From Comamonadaceae bacterium (lineage in GTDB: Bacteria > Pseudomonadota > Gammaproteobacteria > Burkholderiales > Burkholderiaceae): a stretch of 17,002 nucleotides of DNA. The notes under the pieces are model-generated. The model was not told the origin of the DNA. It saw only the letters and a list, made by a program, of their open reading frames with translations, and ran no database searches. Positions 1 to 6,663 of this stretch are shown piece after piece (within the stretch, counting starts at the first letter, position 1; the number at the start of each line of letters is the position of its first letter). The stretch spans positions 1-17,002 of the forward strand of contig CANNNB010000025.1 of assembly GCA_947505995.1 (NCBI GenBank). The letters run 5' to 3'. A program made the translations under genes and the position numbers.

Positions 1-117
1 GTCTAGCATGTTAATTTGTCCTTACTTCGTTAAATAATCTAGAGATCTAGGCCGCTGGTGTTTGCATGTGTTTAGAGAGTGCTTTTGTACGAAAAAAAAA
101 GATTTATGAATACCCAA

Positions 118-131
118 CACATATTCATGTG
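118..131. repeat. Short inverted repeat CACAT-attc-ATGTG
   Basis: Perfect 5-base arms (118-122 and 127-131) are separated by a 4-base spacer, just downstream of the A-run. It could be an operator half-site pair upstream of the DUF3717/DUF1289 gene, or chance. There is no U-tract after it, so it is not a terminator. Confidence 0.3.
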
Positions 132-144
132 CCGATCTTAGGTT

Positions 145-160
145 CGGCCAGAACAGGCCG
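145..160. repeat. GC-rich inverted repeat upstream of first gene
   Basis: Arms CGGCC (145-149) and GGCCG (156-160) flank a 6-base loop. The following bases are GGCTTACA rather than a T-run, so this is at most a weak hairpin. It could be the remnant of a terminator for a gene left of the window, or a leader structure. Confidence 0.25.
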
Positions 161-242
161 GGCTTACAAGCGCTTGCATCAACACACTGAAAACGACGGC
201 TTTCACAAACCGCTATGATCGCGATCCCTCTTCAAAGTAACT

Positions 243-704
243 ATGGCCGGCATCCACATCACCGACATCGAAGCGGCCATCAATTACTGGCGCGAAAAAA
301 ACCCTTCTCCCGACGGTGTGGCATTGCCTCGCGAGTTGCGGGCCCTTGCAGAGGTCTATGCGCTGCTGGTTTACTTCAAAGAGGAAGAAGCCGATGAATT
401 CACCTTGCCCCAAGCCGCTGCTGAGGCTTGGCAAGCTTGGTACGCCAGCACACCCGATACACCCTGCATTGCCATCTGCTCGACCTTCCAAGGCGACCCC
501 GCATGCAAAGGCTGTGGCCGTACTTTTGAAGAGGTTCAACTGTGGACCGAAATGAGTCCTGGTGAAAAGAGGGGCGTCTGGCGGCGCATCACGGTCGACG
601 GCACCTCATGGCGATTCAATCGCTATGCTGAGCGCGCCGCCGAAGATCGCAGCTTGGCTCGCGCAGCAGCCGATGCTCAGGTTCGCTTGGGTTTTGGTAG
701 CTGA
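243..704 (+). CDS. DUF3717-DUF1289 two-domain protein
   Basis: This 153-residue protein joins two small domains of unknown function. Residues 1-60 match the DUF3717 pattern, opening with an ITDIEAAINYWRxK helix. Residues 72-118 match DUF1289, with cysteines C75, C79, C88 and C91 spaced as CX3CX8CX2C, a likely metal-binding cluster, followed by the family's WxxMSPxEKRxVWRRI stretch. The start at 243 is chosen because it puts the conserved IHITDIE motif at the N-terminus; no clear Shine-Dalgarno precedes it. The C-terminal 30 residues are rich in Ala and Arg. No signal peptide or membrane segment is seen, so it should be cytoplasmic. It ends one base before the end of the oppositely oriented yaeQ gene. 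Its biochemical role is unknown; domain identity is fairly secure. Confidence 0.85.
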   Translation: MAGIHITDIEAAINYWREKNPSPDGVALPRELRALAEVYALLVYFKEEEADEFTLPQAAAEAWQAWYASTPDTPCIAICSTFQGDPACKGCGRTFEEVQLWTEMSPGEKRGVWRRITVDGTSWRFNRYAERAAEDRSLARAAADAQVRLGFGS

Positions 705-705
705 C

Positions 706-1266
706 TCATTTCCAGCGCAGCACTTCTAGGTGCACGCTGTCTTTTGAATTGCTCAAGGTGAGTGCGCCCTCTTGCACGGTAGCTTGCAATTGCATGCTGC
801 GCTCTGCCAACTTGGCAAGGGCCTGGCTGGCTTCTGTGGGCACCCGCCACACCTGTAGTTTTTCCATGCGGGTGAGTTTGTTTTCAATACCGCGCCACCA
901 AACTTCTGCGGCATGGTTAAAGCAGTAAACCATCACGGCATCGGCTTTTTGACAGGCCTTGTTCAATGGTTTGTCTTCTGGCTGACCAACTTCCACCCAC
1001 AAGCGCGTTCGCCCCGTGAAGTCTCGCAAAGACAAATCGGGATCGTCGGGGTCGGACAAGCCCGAGCCAAACGCCAAAACGCCATCGCCATTTAAATCGG
1101 CTTGTAATTTGAAGGCATTGAGGGCCAATGCCAACAGGCGGATCATCATGCGTTCATCGGTTTCGCTGGGGTGCCGCGCTAGGGTGAGCGCATGGTCAGC
1201 GTAGTAGCTGTTGTCAATGTCGGCTATTGAAAGATTGACTTTGTAGATCGTAGATTTGAGGGCCAT
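706..1266 (-). CDS. yaeQ: YaeQ family protein
   Basis: A 186-residue cytoplasmic protein of the YaeQ family (about 180 residues in E. coli), which has a PD-(D/E)XK nuclease-like fold but no firmly established activity. Recognisable segments are the N-terminal MALKSTIYKVNLSIADID, the HALTLARHPSETDERMMIRLLALAL helix region, and FTGRTRLWVEVGQPEDKPLNKA, which holds the WxExGxP part of the nuclease-like core. An in-frame ATG 60 bases upstream (1326) would lie inside purB and add 20 unconserved residues, so the start at 1266 is preferred. The gene follows purB by 25 bases on the same strand and is probably cotranscribed with it. E. coli YaeQ was noted as a suppressor of RfaH loss, but that link is not firm, so the function is left open. 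Confidence 0.9.
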   Translation of the reverse strand: MALKSTIYKVNLSIADIDNSYYADHALTLARHPSETDERMMIRLLALALNAFKLQADLNGDGVLAFGSGLSDPDDPDLSLRDFTGRTRLWVEVGQPEDKPLNKACQKADAVMVYCFNHAAEVWWRGIENKLTRMEKLQVWRVPTEASQALAKLAERSMQLQATVQEGALTLSNSKDSVHLEVLRWK

Positions 1267-1291
1267 TGGGTCTGAGCTCGAGGAGGCCCGA

Positions 1292-2698
1292 TTAAACGCG
1301 TCGGGCCAGCTCAATGGCTTTGCCAATGTAGCTAGCTGGCGTCATTGACAACAATCGGTCTTTTTCGGCTTGCGGTATTTCAAGTCCGCGAATCAGTCCG
1401 TGCAAAGCTTCGGATGTCACGGTTTTTCCGCGTGTGACTTCTTTCAATTTTTCGTAAGCTCCCTGCACGCCATAGCGCCGCATGACCGTTTGGATTGGCT
1501 CTGCTAAAACCTCCCAAGATGCATCTAAGTCTTGCGCCAAGGCTTCTTCGTTCAACTCTAACTTTTTCAAACCGTTCATGAGAGACGAATAGGCTAAGGC
1601 GGTATAGCCCAGCGCCACACCCATGTTGCGCAGGACTGTCGAGTCAGACAGGTCGCGCTGCCAACGGCTGACAGGCAATTTTTCGGACATGTGTTTAAGC
1701 ACCGCATTGGCCAAACCCAGATTTCCTTCTGCGTTCTCAAAGTCAATAGGGTTGACTTTGTGAGGCATGGTGGAAGAGCCAATCTCGCCTGCTTTCAAGC
1801 GTTGCTTGAAATATCCCAAGCTCACATAACCCCAAACGTCACGCGACAAATCGATCAGGATGGTGTTGGTGCGCGCCACGGCATCAAACAATTCAGCCAT
1901 GTAGTCGTGCGCCTCAATTTGAATGCTGTAGGGCTGAAATGACAAGCCCAAACCCCAGTGTTCTGCCGAAGCACCTGGCTCCGTAGATTCAGGCATTTCG
2001 ACGACAGATTTTGAAAAGCCTTCCCAATCAAAGTCTGGCCAAGCAGAAAGGTGTGCGTTGTAATTGCCAACTGCGCCATTCATTTTGGCTTTGAGTGGCA
2101 CCTCAGCAATTTTCTCGCGCGTGGTGCGCAATCGGACCACCACATTGGCGATTTCCTTGCCAACGGTTGTGGGGCTGGCCGTTTGGCCATGCGTGCGGCT
2201 CAACATAGGGATTGCGGCATAGGCATGCGCCATGCTTCGCAATTGCGCAATGACCTCATCGAGCGCAGGCAAGATGACTTTCTGTCTTGCGCCTTTGAGT
2301 TGCAAAGCATGGCTGGTGTTGTTGATGTCTTCGCTGGTACAGGCAAAGTGCACAAACTCGGAGGCCTGCTCTAACTCGGGGCGATCTTTGAATTTGGATT
2401 TGATCCAATACTCAACAGCCTTCACATCGTGGTTGGTGGTTTTCTCAATCTCTTTGATGGCCAAGGCGTCTTGCTCTGCAAACTGCGTGACCAAGCCGGT
2501 TAAGTAACGTCTTGCCCCCAAAGACAGCGGCTTGAACTCCTCAAAGCCGGCATCCGACAATGCAATGAACCATGCAATTTCAACTTGGACGCGCCGATGC
2601 ATGTAACCCTGCTCGCTCATGAGGGGTCGCAAGGCATTGAGTTTGTTGGCGTAACGACCGTCCAACGGAGAAAGGGCGGAGAGGGGAGAAGAAGTCAT
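1292..2698 (-). CDS. purB: Adenylosuccinate lyase
   Basis: Adenylosuccinate lyase acts twice in purine synthesis: it cleaves SAICAR to AICAR plus fumarate, and adenylosuccinate to AMP plus fumarate. It works in the cytoplasm as a homotetramer. The 468-residue protein matches the E. coli type (456) rather than the shorter Bacillus type. It begins with LSALSPLDGRYANK, carries TSEDINNTSHA near residue 121, the catalytic His170 in SRTHGQTASPTT, the MNGAVGNYNAH region near 206-216, and the fumarase/lyase signature SSTMPHKVNP at 308-317 with the mobile-loop catalytic serine. The reading frame extends 32 codons further upstream, but those residues are unlike the family and cross the promoter region, so the ATG at 2698 is used. 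It is divergent from the GST gene and followed by yaeQ. Confidence 0.97.
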   Translation of the reverse strand: MTSSPLSALSPLDGRYANKLNALRPLMSEQGYMHRRVQVEIAWFIALSDAGFEEFKPLSLGARRYLTGLVTQFAEQDALAIKEIEKTTNHDVKAVEYWIKSKFKDRPELEQASEFVHFACTSEDINNTSHALQLKGARQKVILPALDEVIAQLRSMAHAYAAIPMLSRTHGQTASPTTVGKEIANVVVRLRTTREKIAEVPLKAKMNGAVGNYNAHLSAWPDFDWEGFSKSVVEMPESTEPGASAEHWGLGLSFQPYSIQIEAHDYMAELFDAVARTNTILIDLSRDVWGYVSLGYFKQRLKAGEIGSSTMPHKVNPIDFENAEGNLGLANAVLKHMSEKLPVSRWQRDLSDSTVLRNMGVALGYTALAYSSLMNGLKKLELNEEALAQDLDASWEVLAEPIQTVMRRYGVQGAYEKLKEVTRGKTVTSEALHGLIRGLEIPQAEKDRLLSMTPASYIGKAIELARRV

Positions 2699-2705
2699 GG
2701 CTACA

Positions 2706-2727
2706 TTGTAAGTTCTCGCCCTTACAA
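2706..2727. promoter_or_regulatory. Inverted repeat TTGTAAG-N8-CTTACAA before purB
   Basis: Perfect 7-base arms (2706-2712 and 2721-2727) with an 8-base spacer lie 8 bases upstream of the purB start codon. Read on the minus strand, TACAAT at 2710-2705 resembles a -10 box and overlaps the proximal arm, but no convincing -35 is found at the right distance. Overlap with a possible promoter would suit a repressor operator; a hairpin in a purB leader RNA is the alternative. The motif CTTACAA recurs at 2794-2800, just before the GST start. Confidence 0.4.
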
Positions 2728-2774
2728 GGAAACATCTTTTAGATTCCTCTAGAATGCATCCCTCTGACGACTGC

Positions 2775-2794
2775 TTTTTGACACTTTTTGACAC
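2775..2794. repeat. Tandem 10-mer TTTTTGACAC x2
   Basis: Two exact adjacent copies of TTTTTGACAC occupy the purB-GST intergenic region, ending 9 bases before the GST start codon. Each copy contains TTGACA (2778-2783 and 2788-2793), which equals the -35 consensus, but the matching -10 positions would fall on or after the GST start codon. They are therefore unlikely to be working -35 boxes for that gene. One-turn spacing (10 bp) would place both copies on the same DNA face. Replication slippage is a sufficient alternative. Confidence 0.5.
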
Positions 2795-2803
2795 TTACAA
2801 ACC

Positions 2804-3418
2804 ATGAAACTGATCGGTTCACCTACCAGCCCCTACGTCCGCAAAGTCTGCATCGTGATGGCAGAAAAAAAGTTGGACTACCGCATGGTGGCCGAAGACG
2901 TTTGGTCAGCCAACACCACCATTCATGCGTCTAATCCCCTTGGCAAAGTGCCGTGTTTGGTCCTTGAAGGGGGGGAGGCTCTTTTTGACTCTCGCGTAAT
3001 CGTAGAGTATTTGGACACCCTTTCTCCTGTTGGTAAGTTGATTCCCACCAACGGCCGAGAGCGTGCAGAAGTGAAAACCTGGGAGGCGTTGTCGGATGGA
3101 CTTCTTGATGCCGCCTTGTTGGCACGCATGGAGGCCGTATGGCCACATCGCCCTGCTGAGCAACGCAGTCAACCGTGGATTGACCGTCAGCTTCACAAAA
3201 TTTCCGAAGCCTTGCGCGCCATGTCTCAAGGCTTAGCAGACAAACCCTTTTGCTCGGGTGCACACCTCAGTTTGTCCGATATTGCCGTCGGTTGTGCCCT
3301 AGGCTATTTGGACTTTCGCTTTCCAAGCATTCAATGGCGCGAGACTTATCCCAACCTTGACAAGCTGCACGAAAAGCTCATGCAGCGACAAAGTTTCGTC
3401 GACAGCCTGCCCAAATAA
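2804..3418 (+). CDS. Glutathione S-transferase family protein (YibF-like)
   Basis: A 204-residue cytoplasmic protein with the two-domain GST layout. The thioredoxin-fold N-terminal domain (1-75) has GSPTSPYVRKV with Ser9 as the likely glutathione-activating residue, the cis-proline segment NPLGKVPCLV (Pro50), and the glutathione-gamma-glutamyl contact region LFDSRVIVEYLD (Asp62-Ser63). The helical C-terminal domain contains the N-capping box SLSDIAVG, a folding motif conserved in GSTs, followed by ALGYLDFRFP. The length and motifs match E. coli YibF-type bacterial GSTs; the physiological substrate is unknown. No Shine-Dalgarno is obvious before the ATG, but the protein begins exactly at the conserved MKLIGSxTSPYVRK. 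It is transcribed divergently from purB. Confidence 0.92.
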   Translation: MKLIGSPTSPYVRKVCIVMAEKKLDYRMVAEDVWSANTTIHASNPLGKVPCLVLEGGEALFDSRVIVEYLDTLSPVGKLIPTNGRERAEVKTWEALSDGLLDAALLARMEAVWPHRPAEQRSQPWIDRQLHKISEALRAMSQGLADKPFCSGAHLSLSDIAVGCALGYLDFRFPSIQWRETYPNLDKLHEKLMQRQSFVDSLPK

Positions 3419-3456
3419 ACACGCGCATCATGCGGCCATCTTCAAATTGGCCTAGG
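3419..3456. other. Short convergent spacer with 8-base palindrome
   Basis: The GST gene and the eight-gene block converge here with only 38 bases between stop codons. The spacer contains an 8-base palindrome GCCTAGGC (3450-3457) touching the last codon of the NTF2-like gene, but no stem followed by a T-run on either strand. No intrinsic terminator can be called for either transcript. Confidence 0.4.
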
Positions 3457-3891
3457 CTATGAGTTGGCGCGCTTTTTAAGCCAGCGCATCAAGCCACCCA
3501 CCCACGGCAGCTTTTCATAAAGCTCTTCCGCTGCATCCCAATAATCTCGGTGCAAGGTGATGCGCATTTGATCGTCCAAGACCAAATGCGTCGTACCAAG
3601 CACAATCTGCTCGGTGGTGGTGTCAAAACGCTTAAAGCGAAACTTGAAATCCCAAGTCAGAAAGGCTTGATGGCCGTCTACCACCTGAGCGGTGATGACA
3701 AAGTGCGGGTTATCAAGCGATTCAAACATGTGGCTGAAAATTTTCTCTATCGCCTCAACGCCCTGAACTTCGTTGAAGGGGTCTTTGAAGCGCGCTTGCT
3801 CACTGTAAAAGGTTTTCAATTGAACCAAATTCTGCGGTTGCAGGGCCTCAAAGAAATGGGCAATTTCAGCAAATCTCTGGCGGTGGCTCAT
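3457..3891 (-). CDS. NTF2/SnoaL-like protein
   Basis: A 144-residue protein predicted to adopt the NTF2/SnoaL cone fold. It has an N-terminal helix pair (MSHRQRFAEIAHFFEAL), the FYSEQARFKDPFNEVQG segment typical of SnoaL-like proteins, a central sheet (HFVITAQVVDGHQAFLTWDFKF), and a conserved-looking tail with HRDYWDAAEELYEKLPWVGGL and a basic end (RWLKKRANS). Such folds serve as small enzymes, dehydratase-like proteins or carriers of hydrophobic molecules, so function cannot be assigned from fold. It is the last gene of the eight-gene block, starting 2 bases after the SDR stop. The frame is open for 25 more codons upstream, inside the SDR gene, but the family starts near MSHRQRF. Similar NTF2-like genes, as I recall, occur beside the SDR in related Cfa/DUF1365 clusters. 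Confidence 0.85.
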   Translation of the reverse strand: MSHRQRFAEIAHFFEALQPQNLVQLKTFYSEQARFKDPFNEVQGVEAIEKIFSHMFESLDNPHFVITAQVVDGHQAFLTWDFKFRFKRFDTTTEQIVLGTTHLVLDDQMRITLHRDYWDAAEELYEKLPWVGGLMRWLKKRANS

Positions 3892-3893
3892 GG

Positions 3894-4757
3894 TCAAAGT
3901 CCAGTAAATCGACGCACCAACGAAAAATATGCCCGGTAAGGCAATAAGCGCAACAACTTCAACCACGCCGTAAATCGCTTGGGAAAATGAATGTCAAACA
4001 GGCCTTTAGACCACCCATCCAACATGGCTTTTGCCGCCTCTTCAGGTGAGATCAGTGCAGGCATTTGAAAATTGTTTTGGGCGGTCAGGGGCGTCGCTAC
4101 AAAGCCTGGGTTTATCACACTGACACCAATGCCCTTGTCTTGAAGGTCCATGTACAAAGTTTCTGCAAGATGCGTCATAGCAGCCTTGGTAGGGCCATAG
4201 GCCAAGCCATTTGGCAATCCCCGCCAACCTGCCACACTGCTCACCAAACTGATATGGCCCTGTCCTTGCTGCAAGAACATGGGCAACACCGCATCCAAGA
4301 CCCGTAGCAAGCCGTTGTAATTCACATCCTGGTGGCGCAGCATGTCATTTAAATCAAAATCTGTCGCACGCTGTGCGCGGTAATGTCCGGCGCAATAAAG
4401 CAAGAAGTCTAAAGAGCCGGCTGCGGCTAGTTGCCGGGCCACATATTTCACCTGCAAGGCGTCGGTCACGTCCAAAGACATTAACTCAACGGGCAAGCCC
4501 TCTGTTTTACAGGCTGCGGCCCACTCAGACAAGGTACCCAAATCGCGTGCCGAAACAATCACATGGGCACCAGCCGCCTGCAAAGCTTTTGCGCAAGCCA
4601 AACCAATGCCACTGGAGGCGCCGACCAACCAAACACGGCGGCCTTGCCAGTTTTGAATTGGCTGATTCAGGGGCGCGCCCCATCGACGCTTGAGGGGTGT
4701 CAGTGGCGGCGATGCGCTGTTAAGCGGCGTTGTCATTTTGGCCGCCTGCAGGCTCAT
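3894..4757 (-). CDS. Short-chain dehydrogenase/reductase
   Basis: A 287-residue classical SDR, presumably a cytoplasmic or membrane-associated NAD(P)-dependent oxidoreductase. The Rossmann core starts near residue 40: cofactor motif GASSGIG at 46-52, LDV at 95-97, YCAG (in place of NNAG) at 121-124, catalytic Ser173/174 in LVSSVAG, and the YxxxK pair Tyr187 and Lys191, then NPGFVATPL at 216-224. About 38 residues precede the core, and the C-terminus is basic and hydrophobic (RFTAWLKLLRLLPYRAYFSLVRR), which could anchor it to membrane lipid. The start at 4757 overlaps the DUF3833 stop in an ATGA and has a strong Shine-Dalgarno GGAGGT at 4768-4763. Its substrate is unknown. From context a modified acyl chain (alcohol/ketone step) is a reasonable inference. 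Confidence 0.9.
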   Translation of the reverse strand: MSLQAAKMTTPLNSASPPLTPLKRRWGAPLNQPIQNWQGRRVWLVGASSGIGLACAKALQAAGAHVIVSARDLGTLSEWAAACKTEGLPVELMSLDVTDALQVKYVARQLAAAGSLDFLLYCAGHYRAQRATDFDLNDMLRHQDVNYNGLLRVLDAVLPMFLQQGQGHISLVSSVAGWRGLPNGLAYGPTKAAMTHLAETLYMDLQDKGIGVSVINPGFVATPLTAQNNFQMPALISPEEAAKAMLDGWSKGLFDIHFPKRFTAWLKLLRLLPYRAYFSLVRRFTGL

Positions 4758-5368
4758 GACTTACCTCCGGCCGCAATGGGCTCTCGCCGAGTAAACGACA
4801 AGGTGACTTCGCCCAATGTGACGCCCAACTTGCTCATGACTGCTTTGTTTAACATCACGCGGTCGTCCATCAAATACATCCAATCGTCAAATTGGACGTT
4901 CCAAACGGCGCCATCAACAGGCAAGGCCAAGGTGTATTGCCATTGAAACGCGTTGCCTTTGGTTTGACCCGAAGCCATGCCCACCACATCGTCTGCACGA
5001 CCTTCGTAGCGGCCATTAGGCAAGGCCTTCAAACGCCAGATTCTGCGTTGTTGTGTGCCATCTGAATAGGTAAAGGCTTCATCCAAAACACCTTCGTCAC
5101 CTTGCCACTTGCAATCCATGACCACTGTGAATCTTTTAACCACCCGACCACTTCGATCGGTGAAGAGGCCCCATGCGTCCACTGTTCCACTGAAATACGT
5201 GCGCAAATCTAGCAGGGGTGTTTGTGCCGCATAGTCAGCGATTTGAGGGCCTGCACAAGCTGACAAACCCAGCGCGCTACCAGCCGCCAAACTCACTGTG
5301 CCTGCTCTAGCAAGAAAAGGCGCGCTTAAGCTTTGCGAAATACTTTTTAACCACAGACGTCTGTTCAT
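4754..5368 (-). CDS. DUF3833 lipoprotein
   Basis: A 204-residue protein with a lipoprotein signal peptide: MNRRLWLK, a hydrophobic stretch, and lipobox LSAC with the lipidated Cys38. The mature part matches DUF3833 as I recall it: DLRTYFSGTVDAWGLFTDRSGRVVKRF near 56-82, then VVMDCKWQGDEGVLDEAFTYSDGTQQRRIW, a VVGMASG segment and the DDWMYLMDDRVMLNKAVMSKLGV stretch. It appears to form a beta-rich, lipocalin-like fold, which would suit binding of a hydrophobic ligand; that is an inference. It is envelope-located, and the residue after Cys38 is Ala, so outer-membrane sorting is expected. Its start overlaps the MFS stop in ATGA with a good Shine-Dalgarno (AGGAG at 5379-5375), and its end overlaps the SDR start. 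Confidence 0.88.
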   Translation of the reverse strand: MNRRLWLKSISQSLSAPFLARAGTVSLAAGSALGLSACAGPQIADYAAQTPLLDLRTYFSGTVDAWGLFTDRSGRVVKRFTVVMDCKWQGDEGVLDEAFTYSDGTQQRRIWRLKALPNGRYEGRADDVVGMASGQTKGNAFQWQYTLALPVDGAVWNVQFDDWMYLMDDRVMLNKAVMSKLGVTLGEVTLSFTRREPIAAGGKS

Positions 5369-6663
5369 CCATCACTCCTAGATGCCGGCTGCCGCGCCGA
5401 CGGTTGAATCCAAAACACAAACAAAACAGCCAACGCCAAGAGCTTTAGCACACATGGCAAAACGCCATAAGCCAAAGACAACGCCCTCAAACCTTCCGCC
5501 GTTTGAGTCCCTGGCGAGTAACCCCAATAAGAAAGCAGCGGCAAGCACAGCCCCGCGGCCAAGGCCAAATTCAACTTACTGGCCAAATTCCACCAACCCA
5601 AATAAAGGCCTTCTGCACGGCCTCGATGTCCCAATTTGTCAATCACGCGGTTCAACATGGCAGCAGGCACCACAAGGTCTGCGCCCAAGGCTAAACCCGA
5701 TGCCAGGCAAACTGCTAGAAAAGCGATTTCATCGCCAGGGCCTAAAAAAACAACACTGCCAAAACTCACGATGGCCAAAGCCATTCCGATTAGCCAGGCC
5801 TTTGCCAACCCTTGTGAGCGCACAAGTTTGAGCCACAAAGGCAATGACAGTGCGCCCGACAAAAAATAGACGCCTAAGAACCATGGCGACATGGCAGCAG
5901 AAGCCTGAATTTGGTCTTCGATGAAAAACATGACCAAGCCAGCAGGCACGGCACTGGCAATGCCATTCAACAAAAAAACCAATAGCAGTTTGCGAAAACT
6001 AATTTGCCTCAGTGGCAAGTAATTGTCTTTGTCCGTCAACTCAGTATGGCTGTCTTTTTCAATCCGTGGTTGGCGCAGCACACGCGACCAAACCACAAGA
6101 CCCAGCAACAACATCACGCCTAAGAAAACAGTGGTTGACAGCCAACCGGCCATCACGGGCAATGCAGATGCAGTGACCACACCCACCAAACCCGCCCCCT
6201 CGCGCCATGCGACGATGCGGCTTTGTTGGCTTGCACCGCCGCCCACTCTCGAGGCCCACGCTTGATGAAGAATGCTCAGCCCGCTGTAGCTAAGGTGGCA
6301 CAAGGTAATCCACACGCCAACCCAGATCACAAAAGAAAAAGGTTCTGTGAAAGTGGGAGGGAAAAAGAGCGCGGCAAATGAAAGCAACAAGCCCACCGCA
6401 TAGGCCAAGGCCACGCCCAAAACACTCAAAGAAGAACGCGTGTACAAAGCATCACTCAAACGTCCCAGCATGGGGTCAACCACGGCATCTATCAGGCGAC
6501 TGAAAAGCAACACAGCCCCCAAACTTGTCAAAGGCACTGCAAACTGGGTGGCATAGAAATGCGGCAAATTCACGTACATGGGCAAAGCCACAAAAGCCAG
6601 CGGCAATGCCAACAAGCCATAGCTCATGCTTTGCTTGTGCGTGATGTGTTCAAGCGCGCTCAT
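5365..6663 (-). CDS. MFS_2/GPH-family transporter
   Basis: A 432-residue polytopic inner-membrane protein with about 12 predicted membrane segments, of the MFS_2 (glycoside-pentoside-hexuronide, MelB-like) family. The signature DAVVDPMLGRLSD lies at 59-71 in the loop after the second membrane segment; later loops are short and charged. Despite the family name, the MFS_2 superfamily also includes lysophospholipid and lysolipid carriers, and the gene's place in a lipid-modification block makes a lipid-related substrate as likely as a sugar. The start at 6663 gives an ATGA overlap with the chalcone-isomerase-like stop and has GAAGG upstream. A frame ATG 15 bases further up (6678) would add MDEGP and is less likely. 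It resembles, as I recall, the GPH symporter gene in the singlet-oxygen regulon cluster of Rhodobacter. Confidence 0.88.
   Translation of the reverse strand: MSALEHITHKQSMSYGLLALPLAFVALPMYVNLPHFYATQFAVPLTSLGAVLLFSRLIDAVVDPMLGRLSDALYTRSSLSVLGVALAYAVGLLLSFAALFFPPTFTEPFSFVIWVGVWITLCHLSYSGLSILHQAWASRVGGGASQQSRIVAWREGAGLVGVVTASALPVMAGWLSTTVFLGVMLLLGLVVWSRVLRQPRIEKDSHTELTDKDNYLPLRQISFRKLLLVFLLNGIASAVPAGLVMFFIEDQIQASAAMSPWFLGVYFLSGALSLPLWLKLVRSQGLAKAWLIGMALAIVSFGSVVFLGPGDEIAFLAVCLASGLALGADLVVPAAMLNRVIDKLGHRGRAEGLYLGWWNLASKLNLALAAGLCLPLLSYWGYSPGTQTAEGLRALSLAYGVLPCVLKLLALAVLFVFWIQPSARQPASRSDG

Larger units (their letters stand above)
1..242. other. Gene-free leader region
   Basis: No convincing coding region or RNA gene is visible. 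The first 130 bases are AT-rich, with a run of nine A residues near 90-98. From about 118 onward come three small symmetries: an inverted repeat CACAT/ATGTG (118-131), an inverted repeat CGGCC/GGCCG (145-160) and a 10-base palindrome CAAGCGCTTG (167-176). A -10-like TATGAT lies at 214-219, 23 bases before the first start codon, but no good -35 sits 16-18 bases upstream of it. The left edge may contain the 3' trailer of a gene outside the window. Confidence 0.5.

Noticed and set aside
145..160. GC-rich inverted repeat as an intrinsic terminator
   Set aside because: The stem is only 5 base pairs and is not followed by a run of T.
2778..2793. Two TTGACA sequences as -35 boxes for the GST gene
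   Set aside because: A -10 box 16-18 bases downstream would fall at or beyond the GST start codon, and no -10-like sequence is there.
2699..2794. 32-codon upstream extension of purB
   Set aside because: The extra residues are unlike adenylosuccinate lyases and would cover the inverted repeat and tandem repeat of the divergent promoter region; the ATG at 2698 gives the normal N-terminus.
3892..3966. 25-codon hydrophobic N-terminal extension of the NTF2-like protein that would look like a membrane segment
   Set aside because: It overlaps the 3' end of the SDR gene in another frame; the ATG at 3891, 2 bases after the SDR stop, gives the usual family start.
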